Assembly: GCA_019321725.1 (NCBI GenBank)
Contig: CM033124.1
Location: forward strand, 6,510,001 to 6,574,000
DNA from: Paulownia fortunei
Lineage: Eukaryota; Streptophyta; Magnoliopsida; Lamiales; Paulowniaceae
Direction: 5' to 3'
DNA length: 64,000 nucleotides
The translations under genes and the position numbers were made by a program. The stretch's first letter is position 1, and every line of letters starts with the position of its first letter. Positions 14,258 through 25,553 of the stretch are shown here, piece by piece. Below the pieces are notes generated by a model. It did not search any database. It was not told the origin of the DNA and saw nothing but the letters and a program-made list of their open reading frames with translations.

Positions 14258-16601
14258 TCTGGATATTCTGGATATAACCAAATTGCAATTGCACTTGAAG
14301 ATCAAGAGAGAAACAACTTTTACATGTCCTTTTTGGTACTTTTGCATATCGAAGGATGCCTTTGGATTATGTTAATGCACCAGCTACATTCCAACGATGC
14401 ATGCTTAGTATTTTTAGTGACATGGTTGAATGTTTTCTTGAAGTCTTCATGGATTGATTTCTGTTTTTGGTAATTCATTTATGATTGCTTATCTAATTTA
14501 GAAAAGGTTTTGATCAGGTGTGAAGAAAGAATCTTGTGCTCAATTGGGAGAAATGTCACTTCATGGTAACAACTGGTATTGTTCTTGGACACATTATATC
14601 ATCAGAGGTATTGAGGTTGATAAATCTAAAATTGAGTTAATTGCCAATTTGCCAACACCAAAGACTGTGAAGAAGATTAGATCATTTTAGGACATGCTGG
14701 TTTTTATAGAAGATTTATCAAAGATTTTAGTATAATATCTAAACCTTTGTGTAATCTTCTAACAAAAGACACTATTTTTGAATGGACTGAAAACTGTGAA
14801 AATGCTTTTGTTAAGCTTTAAAAGCATGCTTACGTCTGCTCCAATCATGCAGCCTCTAGATTGGACTTTACCTTTTGAAATAATGTGTGATGCTAGTGAT
14901 TATGCTGTTGGAGCTGTCTTGGGACAAAAAAAAGATAAAAAACCATATGTTATTTACTATGCAAGTAAAACTTTAAATGGTGCTCAATTGAATTATACAA
15001 CAACTGAAAAAGAATTACTTGCTGTAGTTTTTGAATTGGATAAATTTCGATCTTATCTTGTTAGCTCACCAATTGTTGTTTTCAGTGATCATGCAGCTTT
15101 GAAATATCTTTTGTCAAAAAAAGATGCTAAACCAAGACTGATTAGGTGGATTCTCTTACTCCAAGAATTTAATGTTACTATTCGAGATAAAAGGGAGTAG
15201 AGAATGTAGTGGCTGATCATTTGTCGAGACTTGTTTGTGATGACTCATTTCAAACCACACCTATTAGTGACACTTTCCCTGATGAACAATTATTTAACGT
15301 TTCTATTTTACCTTGGTTTGCTGACATTGTTAATTTTCTTGTAACAGGAAAGAAATGCCATCACATTGGAACTCTCAAGATAAAAAGAAGTTTTTGACTG
15401 AGGTTAAAATTTTTTATTGGGATGATCCATACCTATTCAAATATTGTCCGGATCAAATCTTTCGAAGATGTGTGCTGACAATGAGATAGGTAATATTGTC
15501 AAATTTTGTCATTCAGAAGCATGTGGTGGTCATTTTTCTGTAAAGAAAACTACTGCAAAAATCTTGCAATGTGGATTTTATTGGCCAACTCTTTTCAAAG
15601 ATACTTACACTTTCTGCAAAAATTGTGAAAATTGTCAAAAGTTAGGGTCCCTTTCAAAGAGAAATATGATGCCCCTACACCCTATCCTAGTGATTGAAAT
15701 CTTTGACTGTTGGGGTATTGATTTTATGGGGCCATTTCCATTATCATTTGTTTTCTTTACATATTGGTTGCCATAGATTATGTTTCAAAATGGATCGAGG
15801 CAATTCCTTGTTGAAACAATGATCACAAAATAGTGATAAAATTTTTTAAAGAAAATATTTTAAGTCGATTTGGAATTCCTAGATCTATTATCAGTGATGG
15901 GGAAAACATTTTTGTAACAAAGTTTTCGGAACTTTAATGAAGAAATATGGAATCATACATAAAGTTGCAACCCTTATCACCCTCAGACAAATGGACAAGT
16001 TGAACTTGCAAATAGGGAGATAAAACAAATTTTGGAGAAAACAGTTAACCCAAACCGTAAAGATTGGTCTCTTAGACTTACCGATACACTTTGGGCATAT
16101 AGAACTGCTTTCAAAACATCATTAGGCATGTCTCCTTATAGGATACTTTATGGAAAACCTTGTCATTTACCTGTTGAACTTGAACATAAAGCTTATTGGA
16201 CAATCAAAATGTTTAACTTCAACCTTGATGAAGCTTCAAAATTGCGCAAATTGCAAATCAATGAACTTGAAGAACTGAGAAATGATGCATATGAGAATTC
16301 TAAAATTTATAAAGTAAGAATCAAAGATTTTCATGATAATAAAATTTCAAGAAAAATATTTGAGGTTGGTCAAAAGGTTTTGCTTTATAATTCTCGATTG
16401 CATTTGTTTCCTGGAAAATTGAGATCAAGGTGGAGTGGTCCTTTTGTTGTAAAAAAAGTATATCCTTATGGGGCGATTGACATTGAGAATCCTAGAAATG
16501 GTAACATATTCAAAGTAAATGGACAAAGAGTTAAACCATTTCTAGAAAATCAATTTTCACAAGAGGAAATTCTTTTTCTTTCTAACCCTTGTTATGATTA
16601 G
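14258..16601 (+). pseudogene. Athila pol remnant: partial reverse transcriptase, RNase H, integrase
   Basis: In order: end of reverse transcriptase (~14262-14560; the region of the YxDD-type box is disrupted by indels near 14450). Then RNase H (~14640-15260), with [13 protein letters not shown], a TEKEL box and the [10 protein letters not shown] segment, in an open stretch 14778-15200. Then integrase (~15400-16601), with an HHCC zinc site (CHSEACGGHF, then CKNCENC), WGIDFMGPF, a [13 protein letters not shown] box and a C-terminal GPY/F module ([10 protein letters not shown]). The longest clean stretch is 16032-16601, ending in [23 protein letters not shown] is a strong Athila signature. At least five reading-frame breaks make it non-functional as written. 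The gene would copy and integrate the element, but lacks its 5' half here. Confidence 0.93.
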
Positions 16602-16803
16602 TGTTGTATATATTTTTTTTATCTGACATTATTTTTTTTTTCTTCTCTTCTTCTTTTATTTTTTATTTTTTCTTTTCCCGGTTAAATGGCGGAAAACGGT
16701 ACTCCGTGGCTATAAAAGTCGGACTTGTCAGTTTTCCAAACAACTAAAATCTTTGTACAAATTTTCTTTGTTTTTCTCATTCTCTTTTCTTGTTATTTTC
16801 AAA
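16602..16803 (+). promoter_or_regulatory. Spacer and putative internal promoter (TATA box at 16711-16717)
   Basis: Between the pol stop (16599-16601) and the ATG at 16804 lie a long pyrimidine-rich tract (~16610-16680) and a plant-type TATA box, CTATAAAAG (TATAAAA at 16711-16717), 93 bp before the ATG. The same arrangement exists in the minus-strand element. A short inverted repeat, acggtactccgt, lies just upstream. Inference: a promoter for the two downstream genes, separate from the LTR. No transcription evidence is available. Confidence 0.5.
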
Positions 16804-17361
16804 ATGGGTGACATATTTCTAACTCTCAAGAAGCAATTTCCTTTTCTTCCTAAAAATGCAATTTTGAAAATTTATAAAATCAGGATTGAAAGATTGAGGA
16901 TGCTTATACACAAGGGCATTCCGGAGGACATACGATGGATAATTGAAGCAAAGGTAAGGGCAGGTGAGTTTTCACATGAGTTTCCAGATTTGCTTACTAG
17001 ATACATGTCTGGTTTTGGTAAAAGCACATATTCAAAAAAAAACGAAGGGAAAAAAATAAAAGTTTGTCATATTTGTGCTAGATGGACTTGCAACACAAAG
17101 TGTCGTTCTTTAGGAATGGTCTCTAAAAATTGAGAAGATAAACTTAAATTCATTATGGATGGACTGAGTAAGGAGTCTTTAGATCACATTATATTTACTC
17201 TTGAGACGCATTCATGTGGATTGGTACAACGTGCAATTCTTGATTTATGGGATCGTTTTCGAAATGAATATGAGCTTTATAGTCTTGGGAATCTGATATT
17301 AAAAGACCCTGTTTGCCAGTTTATAAGAAAATTGGATGGGAAGCATATCCTCGACCCATAG
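16804..17361 (+). pseudogene. Cysteine-rich, basic extra gene of the Athila element (virus suppressor-like), one stop codon
   Basis: From ATG 16804 (after 'ttcaaa') the frame runs 185 codons to TAG at 17359-17361, interrupted by one in-frame TGA at 17131-17133. The minus-strand copy has CGA there, so this is a C-to-T change at a CpG. Visible parts: a hydrophobic/basic N-terminus (GDIFLTLKK), a charged middle (GIPEDIRWIIEAKV), then GFGKSTYSKK followed by a lysine-rich patch and the cluster CHICARWTCNTKC (C-x2-C-x4-C-x3-C, ~residues 97-109). The C-terminal half (LETHSCGL, RAILDLWDRF) is unfamiliar. The order G-x-G-[KR]-S, basic patch, Cys cluster recalls the small nucleic-acid-binding silencing suppressors of carlavirus-like plant viruses; this is family resemblance from memory. 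A short compensated frame change alters the basic patch compared with the other copy. It could instead be an unrecognised plant zinc-binding protein. Confidence 0.6.
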
Positions 17362-17603
17362 AGGGCGTTTAAGCCGTTACTGGACGTAAAACCAGAGGAA
17401 GATGTGAGCCACAATCACAACTACATATACATACACGTGGTAGTAGATAATTTTTAAATTTCGTATGTGTCCTTATTTTCAACCTTTTTGACAAAAGAAA
17501 AAGACATGCAATAAATGTATTCCCTGTTCACACCTCAATAAATATCACCGTACTCACTCTATTTTTGCACAACTTATTTTCAAAAAAAAAAAAAAAGAAA
17601 AAA
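17362..17603 (+). other. Spacer between Cys-rich gene and LOG remnant
   Basis: This 242-bp non-coding spacer is conserved with the other copy (29587-29824). It ends in an A-rich run directly before the LOG ATG. No TATA box as clear as the one upstream of the Cys-rich gene is seen. Confidence 0.7.
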
Positions 17604-18091
17604 ATGGAAGTTTCTTCAACTCGCAAATTTAATTCCATTTGTGTGTTTTGTGGATCAATCTAGGAAAAAATGGTGAGTTTATAGGGGCAGCCAATAATTT
17701 TGGTAGAACTTTAGCAGAAAGAAAAATTCATTTAGTGTATGGGGGAGGCAGTTTGGGGTTAATGGGGAGTGTTGCCATTTCTGCTTATGTAGGAGGTGTC
17801 AAAGTTCTGGGAGTTATCCCAAAATGTTTAACAGTATAGAATATCACAGGTATGACCATTGAAGATGAGTTGAAAGTGTCACACATTCAGGACAGAATGC
17901 TTAATATGTTAAACAATGCGGACGCATTCATCATTCTACCTGGCGGTTTTGGTACACTGGAAGAATTATTCCAAATTGTCTCTTGGGCACAACTCAACAT
18001 TCACCAAAAACCTATAGGTATTCTTAATGTTAATGGTTTTTATGATGGTTTGCTATCTTTTGTAGATCATGCTGCGAAAAAAGGGTTTATT
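17604..18091 (+). pseudogene. LOG-like: LOG cytokinin phosphoribohydrolase, frameshifted and 3'-truncated
   Basis: Same gene as the intact copy at 28933-29586. ATG at 17604 opens the correct frame, but one base is missing at ~17660 (ggatca against ggatcca), causing a frameshift. CAG became TAG at 17837-17839. The Rossmann-type nucleotide-binding region (LVYGGGSLGLMGSV) and the PGGFGTLEE motif are still visible. At 18086-18091 the shared string tttatt joins LOG codons (…AKKGFI) directly to LTR sequence. The last ~50 residues, the 3' UTR, the polypurine tract and most of the LTR are therefore missing. Any translated product would read into LTR sequence. It cannot encode a working enzyme. Confidence 0.92.
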
Positions 18092-18281
18092 ACTTCGGTT
18101 TTTTCTTTAGCTATATCATACATTAATTGTTCATATATTTTTGATTCACATAAACTCCATCTTTTTATAAATATAAACTTGAATTCTTCAAACAACTTCC
18201 CTGTGGATCGACCTCGGACTCACGAGAAATTTATTACTTACTACAACCTGCATTTGGGTTTGCAACCTTAAAGTTGTAGCA
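18086..18281 (+). mobile_element. 3' end of Athila LTR (remnant)
   Basis: About 190 bp matching, in reverse complement, 25554-25745 of the full element's LTR. It ends …ttgtagca, the CA end of the LTR. It is joined to LOG by the deletion described for that gene. Confidence 0.9.
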
Positions 18282-21200
18282 ATTTCTTATTTACATATTC
18301 AAATTAATGTTTAACTGAATTCTTTTATGCCTTGAACTATATAATTTAAGAGAAAACCTATTTTTTAAAGAGAGAAACAATACATTTCTACTTTTAATTT
18401 TATTTACGATTAAAAATTGAAAAAACTACTGCTGATGTTGGTATCCATTTCATATTTACATATTTAATTTGTAATTTAATTGATATTTTTCTTTTGAATG
18501 TATAATCCTTAAAAGACTTATTTTTTTCTAAACTACTATGACATTAGATTTAGAAAGGGGGAAAATGTTTTCCTACATTTAATATTAATTAATATTAAAA
18601 AATTTAATAAAATGACGTGGGATGTCGGTATCGATTTCGTATTTACATAATCAAATTATATTTAACTGAATTCTTTTATGCCTTGATCTTTATAATTTCA
18701 GAGAAAACCTATTTTTTAAAGAGAGGAACAACACATTTCTACTTTTAATTTTATTTATGATTAAAATTTAAAAAAACTACTGATGATGTTGGTATCTATT
18801 TCATATTTACATATTTAAATTGTAATTTAACTGATATTTTCCTTTTAAGGGTAAAAGTTTTTACGGAACTTATTGCTTTCCACCCTACTATGACACTAGA
18901 GTTAGAAAGATGAAAAATGCATCCCTACTTTTAATATTAATTAAGATTAAAACATTAAATAAAATGACCCTGGATGTTGGTACCGATTTCTTATTTACAT
19001 ATTCAAATTATAGTTTAACTAAAAAAATTTATACTTTGATCTTTATAATTTCAGAGAAAACCTATTTTTTTAAGAGAGGAATAATACATTTCTACTTTTA
19101 ATTTTATTGATGATTAAAAATTGAAAAAACTATTAAGGGTGTTCGTGTCAATTTCTTATTTAAATATTTAAATTGTAATTTAGCTGATATTTTCCTTTTA
19201 AATGTATAAGTTTTAAAAGGACTTATTTTTTTCTAATCTACTATGATACTAGATTTAGAAAGATGAAAAATACATTCCTACTTTTAATATTAATTAAAAT
19301 TAAAAATTTGTAAAACGACCCAGGATGTTGGTACTGGTTTCTTATTTACATATTCAAATTATTGTTTAACCGAATTCTTTCATCCTTTGATCTATATTAT
19401 TTTGAAAGAAAACGTATTTTATTAAGAGAAGAATAATACATTTCTACTTTTAATTTTATTTTTGATTAAAAATTGAATAAACTACGTAGGATGTTGGTAT
19501 CCATTTTCTGAATACATGTTTAATTTGTAATTTAACTGATACTTTTCCTTTTAAATGGATTAGTTTTAAAAGAAGTTTTTTTTCTAATGTACTATGACAC
19601 TAGAGTTAGAAAGAGCAAAAATATTTTCCTAATTTTAAAGTTAATTAAGATGAAAAAATTTGATAAAACTACGTGGGATGTTTCTACTTGTTTGTTATTT
19701 ACATATTCAAACTATAGTTTAACTATATTCTTTTATCCTTTGATCTATATTATTTTAGAGGAAATTTATTTCGGCAAGAGGGAAAGAATACTTGAATACT
19801 TTTAATTTTAGTTATGATTAAGATTGAAAAAACTAATGAGGATGTTGGTATCCATTTCATATTTGCATATTTAATTTGTAATTTAACTAATATTTTTCTT
19901 TTAAATATATATAATCTTTAAAAGACCTTATTTTTTTCTAAACTACTATGACATTAGATTTAAAAGGGGAAAAATACTTTCCTACATTTAATATTAATTA
20001 AGATTAAAAAATTAGATAAAATGACCCGGGATGTTGGTACCGATTTCTTATTTACATATTCAAATTAATGTTTAACTGAATCTTTTATGCCTTGAACTAT
20101 ATAATTTAAGAGAAAACCTATTTTTTAAAGAGAGAAACAATACATTTCTACTTTTAATTTTATTTACGATTAAAAATTGAAAAAACTACTGCTGATGTTG
20201 GTATCCATTTCATATTTACATATTTAATTTGTAATTTAATTGATATTTTTCTTTTGAATGTATAATCCTTAAAAGACTTATTTTTTTCTAAACTACTATG
20301 ACATTAGATTTAGAAAGGGGGAAAATGCTTTCCTACATTTAATATTAATTAATATTAAAAAATTTAATAAAATGACGTGGGATGTCGGTATCGATTTCGT
20401 ATTTACATAATCAAATTATTTAACTGAATTCTTTTATGCCTTAATCTTTATAATTTCAGAGAAAACCTATTTTTTAAAGAGAGGAACAACACATTTCTAC
20501 TTTTAATTTTATTTATGATTAAAATTTGAAAAAACTACTGAGGATGTTGGTATCTATTTCATATTTACATATTTAAATTGTAATTTAACTGATATTTTCC
20601 TTTTAAGGGTAAAAGTTTTTACGGAATTTATTGCTTTCCACCTACTATGACACTAGAGTTAGAAAGATGAAAAATACATCCTACTTTTAATATTAATTAA
20701 ATTAGATAAAATGACTCGGGATGTTGGTACCGATTTGATTTCTTATTTACATATTCAAATTATAGTTTAACTAAATTTTTTTATACTTTGATCTGTATAA
20801 TTTCAGAAAAAACCTATTTTTTAAAGAGAGGAACAATACATTTCTACTTTTAATTTTATTTATGATTAAAAATCGAAAAAACTACTTAGGGTGTTGGTGT
20901 CAATTTTATATTTAAATATTTAAATTGTAATTTAGCTAATATTTTCCTTTTAAATGTGTAAGTTTTAAAAGGACTTATTTTTTTTCTAATCTACAATGAC
21001 ACTAGAGTTAGAAAGATGAAAAATACATTCCTACTTTTAGTATTAATTAAAATTGGAAAATTTGGTAAAACGACCCAGGATGTTGGTACTGGTTTCTTAT
21101 TTACATATTCAAATTATTGTTTAACTCAATTCTTTTATCCTTTGATCCATATTATTTTGAAAGAAAATGTATTTTATTAAGAGAAGAACAACACATTTCT

Positions 21201-23192
21201 TCTTTTAATTTTATTTTTGATTAAAAATTGAATAAACTACGTAGGATGTTGGTATCCATTTCTGATACATGTTTAATTTGTAATTTAGCTGATACTTTTC
21301 CTTTTAAAGGGATTAGTTTTAAAAGAAGTTTTTTTTCTAATGTACTATGACACTAGAGTTAGAAAGAGCAAAAATATTTTCCTAATTTTAAAGTTAATTA
21401 AGATGAAAATTTTTGATAAAACTACGTGGGATGTTTCTACTTGTTTGTTATTTACATATTCAAACTATAGTTTAACTATATTCTTTTATCATTTGATCTA
21501 TGTTATTTTAGAGGAAATTTATTTCGGCAAGAGGGGAAGAATACTTGAATACTTTTAATTTTAGTTATGATTAAGATTGAAAAAACTAATGAGGATGTTG
21601 GTATCCATTTCATATTTGCATATTTAATTTGTAATTTAACTAATATTTTCCTTTTAAATATATAATCTTTAAAAGACCTTATTCTTTTCTACACTACTAT
21701 GACATTAGATTTAAAAGGGGAAAAATACTTTCCTACATTTAATATTAATTAAGATTAAAAAATTAGATAAAATGTCCCGGGATGTTGGTACCGATTTCTT
21801 ATTTACATATTCAAATTATTGTTTAACTAAAAATTTTTATGCCTTGAACTATATAATTTAAGAGAAAACCTATTTTTTAAAGAGAGGAACAACACATTTC
21901 TACTTTTAATTTTATTTATGATTAAAAATTGAAAAAACTATTGCTGATATTGGTATCCATTTCATATTTACATATTTAATTTGTAATTTAACTGATATTT
22001 TTCTTTTTAATGTATAATCTTTAAAAGACCTTATTTTTTTCTAAACTACTATGACATTAGATTTAGAAAGGGGGAAAATGCTTTCCTACATTTAATATTA
22101 ATTAAGATTAAAAAATTAGATAAAATGAATCGGGATGTTGGTACCGATTTCTTATTTACATATTCAAATTATAGTTTAACTAAATTTTTTTATACTTTGA
22201 TCTGTATAATTTCAGAGAAAACCTATTTTTTAAAGAGACGAACAATACATTTCTATTTTAAATTTTATTTATGATTAAAATTGAAAGAACTACTGAGGAT
22301 GTTGGTTTCCATTTTATATTTACATATTTAAATTGTAATTTAACTGATATTTTCCTTTTAAAGGTAAAAGTTTTTAAAGAACTTATTGTTTTCCACCCTT
22401 CTATGACACTAGAGTTAGAAAGATGAAAAATACATCCCTACTTTTAATATTAATTAAGATTAAAAAATTAGATAAAATGAATCGGGATGTTGGTACCGAT
22501 TTCTTATTTACATATTCAAATTATAGTTTAACTAAATTTTTTTATACTTTGATCTGTATAATTTCAGAGAAAACCTATTTTTTTAAGAGAGGAATAATAC
22601 ATTTCTACTTTTAATTTTATTTATGATTAAAAATCAAAAAAACTATTGAGGGTGTTGGTGTGAATTTCATATTTAAATATTTAAATTGTAATTTAGCTGA
22701 TATTTTCCTTTTAAATGTATAAGTTTTAAAAGGACTTATTTTTTTTGTAATCTATAATGACACTAGAGTTAGAAAGATGAAAAATACATTCCTACTTTTA
22801 ATATTAATTAAAATTAAAAAATTTGGTAAAATGACCAGGGATGTTGGTACTGGTTTCTTATTTACATATTCAAATTATTGTTTAACTGAATTTTTTTGTC
22901 CTTTGATCTATATTATTTTGGAAGAAAATGTATTTTATTAAGAGAAGAATATTACATTTCTACTTTTAATTTTATTTTTGATTAAAATTAATAAACTACA
23001 TAGGATGTTGGTATCCATTTTCTGAATACATGTTTAATTTGTAATTTAACTGATACTTTTCCTTTTAAAAGGATTAGTTTTAAAAGAAGTTTTTTTTCTA
23101 ATGTAGTATGACACTAGAGTTAGAAAGAGCAAAAATATTTTCCTAATTTTAAAGTTAATTATGATGAATTTTTTTGATAAAACTACCTGGGA
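18282..23192 (+). repeat. ~351-bp dimeric satellite, array B (plus orientation)
   Basis: About 14 units of the same satellite as array A. It begins mid-unit in half A directly after the Athila LTR end. It stops at '…actacctggga', where the solo LTR inserted. No genes. Confidence 0.95.
18282..23192 (+). repeat. Five-dimer higher-order repeat (~1.76 kb) in array B
   Basis: The 'agagcaaaaatattttcc' variant recurs at 19612, 21365 and 23126 (1753 and 1761 bp apart). The 'tagaaagggggaaaatg' variant recurs at ~18550, ~20310 and ~22065. Nearly three copies of a five-dimer unit are present, different from the six-dimer unit in array A. Confidence 0.8.
23188..23192 (+). repeat. 5-bp target-site duplication TGGGA (left)
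   Basis: TGGGA directly precedes the LTR start TGTAACACC. The same TGGGA follows the LTR end at 38147-38151. Removing the insert and one copy restores ordinary satellite sequence (tgggatgtttctac). Confidence 0.9.
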
Positions 23193-25553
23193 TGTAACAC
23201 CCCCATTACTACACAACTAGATATATATTATAAGTTGACATGATAGAACCTGTGTGCATGTATGGAATATTTTTTTTGTAACACTATAAAAAAGATAAAT
23301 CACTTCTTACATGCACAACCCTGTTTAAAATACTTTATAACACATGTCATGTGTGTAGCAGGATCGGTATTTATATAAAAGCTCAACACCCATAACGACC
23401 TAATATTTATATACTTATTTACAGTAAAGTTTTAAAAGCGAAATATAGTACCAGTCTAAAAATATAATATAACAGACTCAAAATATAACAAGCCAACAAA
23501 ATAGCCCAACAGGTCGTCATCTATGTACACACTCTCTTAGACACTTGCAAGAGCTCCAACCACCGCCCAGCCAATAAAAGATGCTTCAGGTATCGTCGTA
23601 CTCACCTACAATGCATAAACTATATGAGCTAATGCTCAGCAAGTAAAGATTATGCATGTTAAAGAATAATCCACAATATCAAGTCATGCAACTCAAAATG
23701 CTATGCTCACAATGCAATTTTATGCATCAAAATATTTCTCTCAAAATCATTTCTTTCTTGGGCCCCTGACCAATGCTACTATCCCATGCACCGAAAAAGA
23801 GCTCTGCACACCGCCATAATCCAATGGCCAATAATCATATAAACATGCAAATCCATACATACTCATACACATGCAAATTCATGCATGCGAACCTGCAAAT
23901 CCATGCATAAAACCATGCAAATCCATGCATGCTTTGGTGCACTAGTAGTGGTCAGCAAAATATTTTCCTTTCTCTGAATCATGCCGTGCAATGAAAAATT
24001 TATCATAATGCTCGTATATGATGCATGCATGTGCTAATGACAATGCCCATGTATGTATGCTCAATGGAGAGCCCTCTACTGTGCACATATGATTTATGAT
24101 ATTACATATAATTCACACATCTACTATGTCTATGCATTGTAGTTGCAAATGAATCTTTACTTACCTTTTACTTGGTTGGTGGCTTAGTCTAAATTTGTTT
24201 AGTATTCCTCTCCAACCTTATATGTAAATTAGCCTGTAATATTACCCAACATCAAGCACCATTCCCAATTTGGCAAGTTGAAAGCACAAAATCTCATACT
24301 AGACCTTAAACACCAAGCTAAAAGCTAACAATCAAGCTTTCACAAACTAGAACCCAATATAGCCCCTCAAATACCTCAATTTCTCATCTTAAATACGTGA
24401 AAACATTATGTAATTGAAGTATTATAACTCTAATAGCATGTACCTAATTGTTAACACTCAATAGCAACATGTCTAGGTGGAAACATGCTAAGTGATCAAA
24501 TGTGGCAGATTCACATTTTCATATTTTCTTGCTGTCAAGTTTAGTTGCATGATAATTTTAACATCCCCAAGCATATCCAATCACTCCCAAATTTTTTACC
24601 ACACTTAGATAACATGTATATAAATGTAACCATATCATATAATTGATAAAAATCATGGATATAGCTTTCCAAGTTCAGCTCTCTTCACGACATACTGAAA
24701 CAGATTGTTTCCTACCATGACAGTTTTGCACACTTCATGACATTAATGGTTTTGGCACCATTAAGTATATTCAATCACTCCAAAATTTTCACCATACTTA
24801 GATAACATATATAAGGAGACAACCAGGTCATATTATTACCAAAAATAATGGATTTAGCTCCCTTAATTCAGTTTCCTTCACAGCACACCAAAACAGATTT
24901 TGCTATTTTGGCAGTTTGAGTGTTTCTCCAATATCATTCTCTATTTCAATTTCCAACTGATAAAACTTCATTCCAATACTCTTAACTCATATGGTCATGT
25001 AAATGGTAATAATTATAGGTTTTATTCAACATACCATACACTTTTGAAGCCTAAAACACAAGAAAACAGTAAGATGACAGTTTCTGCCACAAGTATTTTC
25101 TATTAAGTGTTTGTGATCAAAAACCCTTTCTTTGTGCACCAAAGCCTAACTAAAAACTTCCTAAAACTTTTATAAGAGATATTGAAAGCTTAATAAACCA
25201 TAAAACCATTCATAATAATCTGAAAACCAAAGGCAAAACTGTAGATAAGTGTTACCTATGCAGATTTTAAAGTTAACTTGATGGTAATCACTTCTTCTTT
25301 GCTTTTCTTGCTTTTAGTTCAACTTGGGATCAATTTGGATCACTTGGAGACCTTAAGGTGTGTGTTTTGAAGATGAAAATAGCTGAAATGAGGGTCTGGT
25401 CATTGCTTAAGGGTGAAGGGTTTGAGGTGTTAGCTTGAGATGTTAACTTAAGCTTAATAAGAAAGCATGAGGTGGCAAGTAAATGGCAAATCTGATTTTC
25501 TCCCTTATCTTGCATCCCTAATCTTGTGTTTCTCACATATTTTTATTTGGTTG
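23193..25553 (+). mobile_element. Left part of the solo LTR
   Basis: A non-coding LTR segment. The part up to ~24175 matches, in reverse complement, ~58745-59792 of the relative at the right of the window. The part from ~24176 to 25553 has no counterpart there, so the relative carries a deletion or this copy an insertion. It includes a cluster of CATGCA-type words (~23840-23935 and ~24020-24035). Short open frames here are not credible genes. Confidence 0.8.
23840..24035 (+). promoter_or_regulatory. Cluster of CATGCA / RY-like words inside the solo LTR
   Basis: The phrase 'atgcaaatccat' or close variants occurs repeatedly between ~23840 and ~23935, with CATGCAT words, and 'gatgcatgcatgtg' near 24020. 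CATGCA is the core of the RY element bound by B3-type seed regulators in plants. Whether this cluster is regulatory here or simply a short tandem duplication is not known. Confidence 0.3.

Larger units (their letters stand above)
14258..18281 (+). mobile_element. 5'-truncated Athila-lineage LTR retrotransposon carrying captured genes
   Basis: This copy starts inside the reverse transcriptase domain and runs through RNase H, integrase, the Cys-rich gene and a broken LOG gene. It ends with the last ~190 bp of the LTR (…gttgtagca at 18281). The 5' LTR, gag, protease and the first part of reverse transcriptase are missing. Left of it the satellite stops in half B at '…tttaatttgtaa'; right of it the satellite resumes in half A at 'atttcttatttac', so the satellite phase is not preserved. 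No target duplication can be defined. Against the full element on the other strand it is closely similar, with scattered substitutions and many homopolymer indels. Confidence 0.92.

Noticed and set aside
25330..25536. 68-codon minus-strand frame in the solo LTR
   Set aside because: It lies within non-coding LTR sequence, has no motif and no counterpart in the related LTR.
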